A stretch of 47,558 nt of DNA from an uncultured Candidatus Saccharibacteria bacterium (GTDB lineage: Bacteria > Patescibacteria > Saccharimonadia > Saccharimonadales > UBA4665). The stretch spans positions 1 through 47,558 of the forward strand of contig CAMLRZ010000008.1 of assembly GCA_946482575.1 (NCBI GenBank), read 5' to 3'. Position numbers and translations under genes: made by a program. The notes below the pieces were generated by a model. It had not been told where the DNA came from, searched no databases, and worked only from the letters and a program-made list of their open reading frames with translations. Within the stretch, counting starts at the first letter, position 1. Every line of letters starts with the position of its first letter. Positions 32,565 to 39,305 of this stretch are shown piece after piece.

Positions 32565-33218
32565 ATGAGCCACATTGATCAATTACCTGACCCAGATTCA
32601 TCTGGTGAGTTCGTGCAACTTTCCGAAGAAGTCGAATCAACGACTATCTTACAGCGGGTGGGTGATGTTGCTCTTTCTGCTTTTGTGGCTCTGGAGATAA
32701 ACCCCCTAACAAATGAAGGTCTAAGGCTTGGCGCGTTCGCCGCAGCCCAAACGGCTACGGGAAACCCCTATGTAGCTACAGCAACCTTTGCTGGCGCTAC
32801 ATTTGCCATTGAAGCTTCAGGCGCTTTTGCTACTGCTAAGCTTCTGGCTAACGAAACTGGTGAAAAAGTTGTAGCTAAGATGAATAGCATTATTGAAAAA
32901 ATGAAGCTTGATCGTCTCATGAGAACGAATCTAGTAACAGAAGCTGGCTTTGCTGCGGTTGCAGGATCACCAGCCGCGATTCTCTTAAAGCACAGACAGG
33001 ATCTCGAGAGAACAGAGCTCCAAAATCAACGCTATGGATTGATGACTTCTCTGGGAATTACGGCAATGTCAGGGGCTCAGGGTCTAATGGTAGCCGAGGG
33101 CATATCTGCGCCCAGCCCAACAACTATAGGCGGCGCGGCTCTGGCGGTTGGGGCCACTCTGGGGCTTGGAAGGTGGGTCAGGGCCAAGGCTGGCAAGAAT
33201 GCTAGCGAGGAACTGTAG
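32565..33218 (+). CDS. Ala-rich, possibly membrane-associated protein (217 aa)
   Basis: 217-aa protein of unknown function. After an acidic head (DQLPDPDSSGEFVQLSEEVE) it has Ala/Gly/Thr-rich hydrophobic stretches (about 70-105, 125-145 and 165-200) separated by a charged coil (NSIIEKMKLDRLMRTN), suggesting two membrane-inserting hairpins or a helical bundle. No signal peptide. It starts two bases after the decarboxylase stop and ends two bases before the next start, so it is a fixed member of the operon. I recognise no family. Confidence 0.65.
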   Translation: MSHIDQLPDPDSSGEFVQLSEEVESTTILQRVGDVALSAFVALEINPLTNEGLRLGAFAAAQTATGNPYVATATFAGATFAIEASGAFATAKLLANETGEKVVAKMNSIIEKMKLDRLMRTNLVTEAGFAAVAGSPAAILLKHRQDLERTELQNQRYGLMTSLGITAMSGAQGLMVAEGISAPSPTTIGGAALAVGATLGLGRWVRAKAGKNASEEL

Positions 33219-33220
33219 TC

Positions 33221-34441
33221 ATGAGCGCTGAGTATCTTGAATTTGGGGAGGCTGTAGTCGATCCGGTAAGCTATGAGGAGTACCAGTTGCTTGCCCATGA
33301 TTTTGCAGGCCCACAACTTGTAGAGTATAGCGAATTAGATTTTGCTCGCACTATTCGCGACTCACGTACTAGGTATGCGTCTATTGATGTATACGGTGAA
33401 ACAAAGGCTTGGCCTACACTAACCCCCATTACTAACTATACCGAGTATGTTTCTGATTATTTTGTCGAACGTTATGGCGAGGACCAGGCGCAAAATACAT
33501 ACCATCTTTCACTGCCTACAATTGAAGCATTAGGAGCGCATGCAGAGTCACATCGTGAAATTGCTGAGCAAATCATGCGTGTCTCTGAGGATGGCGGTAT
33601 CGTAGTTTACGATGAGATGCAAGGTGAAGATCGTCTTGGCTACGTTCGGGCCATATTGGCCGACCAGGGTTTTGATATTGATATTGCTACAGATGATTTT
33701 ATTGACGATAAGAATGGCACGCCAGCTGCGGCGATTCATCACGCAGCATTAGCGGTGTCGGTTCGTGAACCAGGCGATATTGCGGTGCGCCCAAATTCTG
33801 TAGAGGCAATCCGTCGGCAATACCATGGTTTAGTGGAAAAGGGTGAGGTTGATCTTTCTGCTCAGAACAAAACAGTTCTTCTAGATCCGACAGGAATGGA
33901 TGACCTATTAGAGACAGGCGACATAAGCATTGATAGGCTTTGGAATATTTACGAAGGTCAATTCTCTAGATTAATTGAAAATAACCCATGTAGGGGCGCA
34001 CAGACTCGACAAGAGTTGGAAGTGATGGCCCGAGATCCTGGAACTTTTACTGTTGCTCATATAGTGGAAGGTGATATCGTTTCTTTCGCTATGTTTGTAA
34101 GCAATATTGAGTCATGCGACTGGCTAAATGCTGACTATTACAAGGATGCCTTTCCAGGTGAGGTTGTATTATACTTTCCGGGCATTGCTACTGATGTTGA
34201 GAAACAGGGTAATAACTATTCACTCAATCTTGTCGATACATTAACCAAGATAATCACGCCATGTGTCGACTCTGTCCGCATTGTTTTTCAGTGCACTAAC
34301 ATATCAAATGATTATATCCCTGTAATTGTTCAAACGGGTGTAAATATGACGGGTCGTGCAACCATTAATAACGTGGATGAGCTATGTCGCTATAATTACC
34401 GAGCTTTGAAAATTATATCTAGAACAGATAACGAGCAATGA
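33221..34441 (+). CDS. Possible GNAT-fold acyltransferase (406 aa)
   Basis: 406-aa soluble protein. The N-terminal half is not recognised. The C-terminal part (about 235-400; RLWNIYEGQFSRLIENN, TFTVAHIVEGDIVSFAMFVS, VLYFPGIATDVEKQGNNYSL) looks like a GNAT acetyltransferase core, where the last segment would be the pyrophosphate-binding strand-helix. The canonical Q/RxxGxG/A loop is not clear, so activity is uncertain. It overlaps the following DUF2156 gene by four bases (ATGA), so translation is coupled. In context it may transfer an acyl or aminoacyl group to agmatine or a derived amine. Confidence 0.6.
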   Translation: MSAEYLEFGEAVVDPVSYEEYQLLAHDFAGPQLVEYSELDFARTIRDSRTRYASIDVYGETKAWPTLTPITNYTEYVSDYFVERYGEDQAQNTYHLSLPTIEALGAHAESHREIAEQIMRVSEDGGIVVYDEMQGEDRLGYVRAILADQGFDIDIATDDFIDDKNGTPAAAIHHAALAVSVREPGDIAVRPNSVEAIRRQYHGLVEKGEVDLSAQNKTVLLDPTGMDDLLETGDISIDRLWNIYEGQFSRLIENNPCRGAQTRQELEVMARDPGTFTVAHIVEGDIVSFAMFVSNIESCDWLNADYYKDAFPGEVVLYFPGIATDVEKQGNNYSLNLVDTLTKIITPCVDSVRIVFQCTNISNDYIPVIVQTGVNMTGRATINNVDELCRYNYRALKIISRTDNEQ

Positions 34442-35361
34442 TCATGACTTTTCCTCAGTTTACTTCTCTAACACTTAACGATAAAGATCTCTACACGGAG
34501 CTCGTTAAAGACTTTCCGCCGGTGTCAGACCTATCCTTTAGTACACTTATGATTTGGTGGAATTTCCAGAATAGTGCCGCTATATCCCGGCTTGACAACA
34601 ACCTTCTCATCAACTACGAGCTTCCAGGCGATAAAGCTAATTCTGGACTTAGCTTGATAGGCACCAGTGATATAGATGTCTCATTGTGCGCCGTGTTTGC
34701 TCGGCAACAAGCAGACGGCCAGTTACAAAGGTTGGTCCATGTGCCTCAATTTGTTGTTGACCAAATCGAAAATCCCGATAATTTCATAATTACCAACGAA
34801 CGTGACTATGATGAGTACATAGTACCGGTTTCCCAGCTATACCCGCTCGATAATCTCAACCATAACATGCGCAGGAAAGTAAAGAAGTTTTTGGTTGCTA
34901 CAGAAGGCACGAAGGTTGAAGTGAAGTCATTAGACTTGGCAAGTAAAGCTAGTCAGGAACTCCTCCTAGGGGCTTCGCGTAAATGGTGGCACACAACAGG
35001 CCATAACGACAAAGAAGGCAACGAACGTGTCGCCATGAAAATTGCAGTTGAAAATGCAGAGATGCTAGAAATGCACAACGTATGCCTGTTCATTAATAAC
35101 GAATTACATGGATTCCTGATGTATCAGATTTCTCATGACAAACAATATGCCATCATGAATCATCTAAAGGTAAGCTATCAGTATCCGCGGATTTTTGAAT
35201 TCTTGACTTACGAGGGGGCGGGCGAGGTTGCTAAGCAAGGTATACCATTTGCCAACTTTGAAATGGATCTAGGAATCGAAGGTCTTCGTACACATAAACT
35301 CGAACTTAAGCCTACAAGTTTTTTCAAGAAATACACTATAACACCTCTGCAAAATGCTTAA
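34438..35361 (+). CDS. DUF2156 (lysyl-PG-synthase C-terminal-like) protein, copy B
   Basis: 307-aa paralogue of the 30870-31820 protein, sharing FP(E/Q)FT-LTLND, PP(I/V)SDLSF-TLM-WWN, DEYIVPVS-YPLD and the C-terminal DLG(I/L)-LR-KL-KY-ITP pattern. The fold should be GNAT-like, as in the C-terminal domain of bacterial MprF/LysX proteins. There is no membrane domain. It lies inside the decarboxylase operon (four-base overlap with the preceding gene), whereas copy A lies outside. A role in transferring an aminoacyl or acyl group to an operon product is inferred from family and position only. Confidence 0.82.
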   Translation: MIMTFPQFTSLTLNDKDLYTELVKDFPPVSDLSFSTLMIWWNFQNSAAISRLDNNLLINYELPGDKANSGLSLIGTSDIDVSLCAVFARQQADGQLQRLVHVPQFVVDQIENPDNFIITNERDYDEYIVPVSQLYPLDNLNHNMRRKVKKFLVATEGTKVEVKSLDLASKASQELLLGASRKWWHTTGHNDKEGNERVAMKIAVENAEMLEMHNVCLFINNELHGFLMYQISHDKQYAIMNHLKVSYQYPRIFEFLTYEGAGEVAKQGIPFANFEMDLGIEGLRTHKLELKPTSFFKKYTITPLQNA

Positions 35362-35383
35362 GCAGTAGTATTATAGTAGTACC

Positions 35384-37516
35384 ATGCTACTAAAGTCCCT
35401 CGTCTACATCCCTAGCATTATCGGCGTGTTGGGTATTGGCACCTTTGTTGTTTTCCGAAGCCGTCAGGCTGCATTCAAGGCGTATACTGCTTTCTCTTTT
35501 AGCTTAGCTTTGTGGCTTATTTTTCAGTATCTTATTGATTCGCACGTATCTAACGGTAGGCTTTGGCTGCAACTTGCTTCTATAGCCCTCACTGTTATGG
35601 CGTCTTCTTTTGTACTATTCGTGTACACATTTCCCAACAGAAGGTTGCCTAGAATATTATGGCTAGTCCTACTCTTCTTGCCCATAGTATTCTTTATACC
35701 TGCTTCATTTACGTCATTATATCTGCATAGCGTTGCATATAGTCAGGCGAGCGTAGTTGTAGATGCCGGACTACTATTCAATATTCAAACGGTGGTGTTA
35801 TTACTGTACTCATTAAGCGGAATCTATATTTTAACTTCAAGGATTCGGCATTCCGGCTCGGCTTTAAAGAGTCAAATGCTTCTCCTGATTTTTGCTTTTA
35901 TTATCGGTGTTGTGGGAATGGCGCTCGCGGGATTTATTTTTCCAAATAGTCCATATTGGCAGCTTGCACGACCAATTGCTGTATTGGCGATGTTGTCTAT
36001 CATTGCTTATGCAATGATCTATCGACGATTATTCGATATTCGTAGCTATGTTTTTCGAGGAGTCGCATATTTTGTGACTTTGAGCGTCATGACGGTCTTG
36101 TTTATAGTATTGGCCATTGTGCCAAGCTCCTACTTACTACACTCACCGCTTCAGTCTAAAACTATGGTATATCTCGGGTTTGCGACCTTAGTTGTCGCAG
36201 TTCTCTTCCAGCCACTTAAGAATTTCTTTAATAAAGTGACGAACAGGTTATTTTACAGAGACTTTTATGACCCACAAGACTTATTAGATAGAATAAGTAG
36301 TCTATTGGTGGGTACGGTTGATCTACGGGAAATTGAAACTGAAGTGGGCCGTATAATCACACAATCCCTTAAGCCTACTCATCTTGATCTGCTCCTTAGT
36401 AGGGAAAGAATAGCCGGAGGTAAGGTATTCCTCGATGCGCTTAATCACAGCCAGCTTGAGCTCATCGCTACGGATGAACTTGATACAGTCGTGCATACAG
36501 CTCTCTATAAACATCTGCAAAAAAGAGAAGTTTCACTTGCGCTTAAACTTCAGACTACACACGAAGATCTTGGTTTCATGCTTTTGGGTCCACGCCAGTC
36601 AGGCGCCTTATATACAGCTGCCGATAAGCGCGTATTGCGGACTATTGCCGACGAACTAGCGATCGGACTACAGAACGCGCTTCGTTTTCAGGAAATCGAA
36701 GAATTCAACAAAACATTGCAGCAAAAAATTGATGAAAAAACGCGCAGCTTGCAGCATGCCAACGATAAACTTCGCAAAATGGATCAAACCAAAGACGACT
36801 TTATTAGTATGGCGTCGCATCAGTTACGCACGCCGCTCACTAGTGTAAAGGGTTATGTGAGCATGGTGCTAGATGGCGACGTGGGCGCGCTCAATCGCAA
36901 ACAGCGCGATTACTTAAACCAGGTGTTCGTAAGCTCTCAACGCATGTCGTATCTGATTTCTGATCTGTTGAACGTGTCGCGTTTGCGCACCGGCAAGTTT
37001 ATTATCGACCGCAATCCATGCAATTTGGCAAATGTGATCCACGAAGAGGTGTCGCAGTTGGTAGAAACGGCTAAGGCGCGTGAGTTGGAATTGATTTACC
37101 ACCAACCTGAGCATTTTCCTATCTTGATGCTGGACGAAATGAAGATGCGTCAGGTAATTATGAACTTCATCGATAACGCCATTTACTACACTCCAAGTGG
37201 CGGCAGTATTACGGTGACGCTTACCGAAAGTCCGCACAGTATTGAATTCACGGTGACCGACACAGGAATCGGTGTGCCTCGCGCCGAGCAACACCATTTG
37301 TTTAGCAAGTTTTTCCGAGCACAGAACGCCCGCATTGCTCGTCCAGACGGTACGGGCTTGGGCCTGTTCATGGCCAAAAAAGTTGTTACTGCTCAAGGTG
37401 GGGCCATTATATTCAAGAGCCGCGAAGGCAAGGGCAGCACCTTTGGATTTACCATGCCCAAAACAGTGGTAGGAATGAAAGATGCTGGTCCTAAAAAAAT
37501 TATCTTACACAGCTAA
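35384..37516 (+). CDS. Sensor histidine kinase with 7TM-type N terminus
   Basis: 710-aa membrane sensor. Seven to eight helices occupy residues 1-230 (7TM histidine-kinase input region), followed by a GAF-like domain (about 290-435), a coiled coil (440-468), the HisKA domain with phospho-accepting H479 in SHQLRTPL, and the HATPase domain (N box MNFIDNAIYYTP near 594, G1 VTDTGIGVP, F box FSKFFR, G2 DGTGLGLFMAKK). It should phosphorylate a response regulator; none is adjacent, but two receiver-only proteins lie about 5 kb upstream. TATAGT (35372-35377) ends six bases before the ATG, so it may have its own leaderless start within the operon. Confidence 0.93.
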   Translation: MLLKSLVYIPSIIGVLGIGTFVVFRSRQAAFKAYTAFSFSLALWLIFQYLIDSHVSNGRLWLQLASIALTVMASSFVLFVYTFPNRRLPRILWLVLLFLPIVFFIPASFTSLYLHSVAYSQASVVVDAGLLFNIQTVVLLLYSLSGIYILTSRIRHSGSALKSQMLLLIFAFIIGVVGMALAGFIFPNSPYWQLARPIAVLAMLSIIAYAMIYRRLFDIRSYVFRGVAYFVTLSVMTVLFIVLAIVPSSYLLHSPLQSKTMVYLGFATLVVAVLFQPLKNFFNKVTNRLFYRDFYDPQDLLDRISSLLVGTVDLREIETEVGRIITQSLKPTHLDLLLSRERIAGGKVFLDALNHSQLELIATDELDTVVHTALYKHLQKREVSLALKLQTTHEDLGFMLLGPRQSGALYTAADKRVLRTIADELAIGLQNALRFQEIEEFNKTLQQKIDEKTRSLQHANDKLRKMDQTKDDFISMASHQLRTPLTSVKGYVSMVLDGDVGALNRKQRDYLNQVFVSSQRMSYLISDLLNVSRLRTGKFIIDRNPCNLANVIHEEVSQLVETAKARELELIYHQPEHFPILMLDEMKMRQVIMNFIDNAIYYTPSGGSITVTLTESPHSIEFTVTDTGIGVPRAEQHHLFSKFFRAQNARIARPDGTGLGLFMAKKVVTAQGGAIIFKSREGKGSTFGFTMPKTVVGMKDAGPKKIILHS

Positions 37517-37538
37517 TCTTGCCAAATTTGCAAAAAGC

Positions 37539-37547
37539 TGTGGATAA
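37539..37547 (-). promoter_or_regulatory. Single consensus DnaA box
   Basis: TGTGGATAA on the plus strand is the perfect complement of TTATCCACA. It stands alone, so it is not an origin; it may be chance or a regulatory DnaA site. Confidence 0.3.
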
Positions 37548-37573
37548 CAACTGGTACGTTCTACAACGTTGTG

Positions 37574-37650
37574 CTACAGTCATAAGTAACGATCGTGACT
37601 GACCGCTACATCTAAAAATCCCTTGCCGAGAGACAGGGGATTTTACTTTT
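37574..37650 (+). ncRNA. Structured RNA-like element, copy 2, with terminator
   Basis: CTACAGT (37574-37580), TAAGTA (37583-37588) and CGATCGT (37590-37596) repeat the blocks of the decarboxylase leader in the same order and orientation. CAGTCA and TGACTG can close the loop. A terminator follows: AAAATCCCTTG (37615-37625) pairs with CAGGGGATTTT (37634-37644) with one T-G pair, then ACTTTTAT. TGCTACAGT could be an extended -10. It also ends the histidine-kinase transcript. Confidence 0.5.
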
Positions 37651-37665
37651 ATAAGACTTGGGGTG

Positions 37666-37715
37666 AGCTGCGGACGGTGTTTTGGTAGCCTTGTGGGCCA
37701 ACACCACCCGCAGCT
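37666..37715 (-). terminator. Long 3' hairpin of cassette E
   Basis: On the minus strand AGCTGCGGGTGGTGTT pairs with AACACCGTCCGCAGCT: 16 positions, all paired when two G-U wobbles are allowed; on the plus strand these would be A-C mismatches. A TTGG/CCAA extension tops the stem. No T-run follows. Confidence 0.65.
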
Positions 37716-37731
37716 GGGTTCCTTCGAGATG

Positions 37732-38916
37732 TCAGAAGTCGATGCTCCGCCGGTACTTATGGATGCAGTAGCTGCCGAAGATCAGGGTGCAGCCTGCGAT
37801 GCACAATAGTGCGGCGTCAGTGGAGTAGCGTTGGTTGACCCAACCCATGACCGGTGACACCACGAACAGAGCGGACTGAATGGCGCTGGCGATCGAGTAG
37901 ATCGTGGGCGCCTGACTGTCGCGCACTGCTTCGGGCATGTACTTTTTGATCACACCGGTGAGTAGTGGATCAGTTACTGCGGTGGCTAGGGCGTTTGCCA
38001 AAAGAATGACGACAGCGCCACTAGCTCCTGTGGGCAATCCTGCGAACACAGCACACGCTGTAACGACGCCAGCCAGTCCGATCTGTGTGACAACGCGGTT
38101 GAAGCGCTCCACAAAGCCGTTCACGAACTGTGCGAACACCATAGTTGCGAGCGTGCGAATGGCGTAGACGTACCCGAACATGTCCAGGGTGACGCCCGCA
38201 GCTTTCATGTCGGGCTGTGCCAGCCACATCATGGCCAGAACGGCGGCGTTGATAACCGCGATGAACACCACCATCCAACGAACGTGCGGCCTCCTGACCA
38301 GCATAAGTTTGCTGATCGCTCGTACCGAACTGAACTTGGGGTGAGTTGTCCGACTGTGGATTGTCTCCTTTGACTTGAGAGCGAGCGCCGCTGGCAACGC
38401 CAGGACAAACGCAATCGGCTGGATAAGGACCGGGGTGGAAAGACTGACGTGAGCCGCCAGAATGCCACCCACAAGCACTCCGAAGAGCTGACCTACCGAC
38501 CGCACCTGAACGGTACGTGCGGAGTAGTTGGTGATCTGTTCGGGGTCCGTCGCCGTGACCATGGCCTTGGTGGTGCCATAGGTGAGGGCCCATGCTACGC
38601 CGGTTAGGCAAAGCGTGACGCCGAACTGTGTAACAGTCCGGCACCAGAATGCGAACAGGCAACTTTGGATCAGCTGCATTACGACGCCCAACAGCAGGAT
38701 TCGGCGAACGCCAATGCGCATGGCCAAATAGCCGAAGGGCACATCACACAGGGTGCTTACCAGACCCATAAGGGCCTGCATGGCTAACACCGTGGCGACG
38801 TCGATGCCGAACTGGTCGTAGAACTCGACAGTGATGGCGATACTAAAATGAATCGCCCACAAGCACTCGAGCACCAGACACAGCGCGACATTGCGGTGGA
38901 TACCGCGAAATCGCAT
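37732..38916 (-). CDS. MFS transporter (GC-rich cassette E)
   Basis: 394-aa integral membrane protein with about 12 hydrophobic helices in two halves. The loop between helices 2 and 3 reads DVPFGYLAMRIGVRRILLLG, the MFS motif A pattern (G-x-L-x-x-R-x-G-x-R-R). A charged loop KSKETIHSRTTHPKFSS separates the halves. It is probably an exporter or a solute:H+ symporter; the substrate is not predictable. AGAGAGG lies eight bases before the ATG. Codons end mainly in G or C, unlike the histidine-kinase and recombinase genes around it. It has a promoter, a leader and a long 3' hairpin like the other cassettes. Confidence 0.87.
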   Translation of the reverse strand: MRFRGIHRNVALCLVLECLWAIHFSIAITVEFYDQFGIDVATVLAMQALMGLVSTLCDVPFGYLAMRIGVRRILLLGVVMQLIQSCLFAFWCRTVTQFGVTLCLTGVAWALTYGTTKAMVTATDPEQITNYSARTVQVRSVGQLFGVLVGGILAAHVSLSTPVLIQPIAFVLALPAALALKSKETIHSRTTHPKFSSVRAISKLMLVRRPHVRWMVVFIAVINAAVLAMMWLAQPDMKAAGVTLDMFGYVYAIRTLATMVFAQFVNGFVERFNRVVTQIGLAGVVTACAVFAGLPTGASGAVVILLANALATAVTDPLLTGVIKKYMPEAVRDSQAPTIYSIASAIQSALFVVSPVMGWVNQRYSTDAALLCIAGCTLIFGSYCIHKYRRSIDF

Positions 38917-38967
38917 CGAAATGCCTCTCTACATGGAAGGGAAAGAGCTATTGCGCTCCGTATGTAA

Positions 38968-38996
38968 TTTATACCACATTAGAGCTATATTTGCAA
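38968..38996 (-). promoter_or_regulatory. Promoter of cassette E
   Basis: Minus strand TTGCAA (38996-38991), 17 bases, TATAAA (38973-38968). It faces away from the tRNA-Glu leader. Confidence 0.65.
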
Positions 38997-39065
38997 GTTT
39001 TAGGAGTTTTTCTAGGGTAAATCTCTTTCATTTTACCTAGAGTTGTGTTAAAATAGAGCAGTTGT

Positions 39066-39180
39066 TTGGCCATACGGCTGCAACTCATATGCTTCGCGTA
39101 TGAACCCAAATTCTCACAGTTGGCCCATATGCTTCGCCGTAGCGGGCTGCCTCATCTCTACGAGATGAACCCAAATTTTC
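39066..39180 (+). repeat. Two tandem structured modules upstream of tRNA-Glu
   Basis: Copy 1 (39066-39115) and copy 2 (39120-39180) both run TTGGCC, then GGCTGC, a small CAT-loop-ATG hairpin (loops TATGCTTCGCGT and CTCTACGAG) and end in GAACCCAAATT(C/T)TC. They lie in the presumed leader after TTTCAT-17-TAAAAT. A further hairpin (GGAAA..CCAAAAT / ATTTTGG..TTTCC, 39181-39221) sits just before the tRNA. No gene is visible in this 314-base gap. Confidence 0.6.
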
Positions 39181-39230
39181 GGAAACCTCCAAAATATGTA
39201 AACACATTTTGGCAGCTTTCCTGCAAATTT

Positions 39231-39305
39231 GGCCTCATCGTCTAACGGTCAGGACACCGGGTTTTCATCCCGGCAATCGGAGTTCGATTCTCCGTGAGGT
39301 CACCA
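39231..39305 (+). tRNA. tRNA-Glu (anticodon TTC)
   Basis: Acceptor GGCCTCA/TGAGGTC (one G-T pair), anticodon stem CCGGG/CCCGG with loop TTTTCAT (anticodon TTC), T-arm CGGAG-TTCGATT-CTCCG, discriminator A and encoded CCA. Its 3' half is part of the element attachment site and overlaps the recombinase gene on the other strand. Confidence 0.97.

Noticed and set aside
37539..37547. Replication origin
   Set aside because: One DnaA box only, with no AT-rich unwinding region, no dnaA or dnaN gene nearby.
10404..37715. The cassette hairpins as integron attC sites
   Set aside because: They are long and imperfect like attC, but I find no GTTRRRY/RYYYAAC core pairs, the units are not arrayed, and no integron-type tyrosine recombinase is present. 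Coding-strand G-U pairs point to RNA rather than DNA function.
38021..38662. 213-aa minus-strand ORF inside the cassette E transporter
   Set aside because: Same strand but another frame of a clear 12-helix MFS gene; Arg/Gly/His-rich translation without start signals.
39066..39180. CRISPR-like repeat
   Set aside because: Only two diverged copies, no spacers of equal length and no cas genes.
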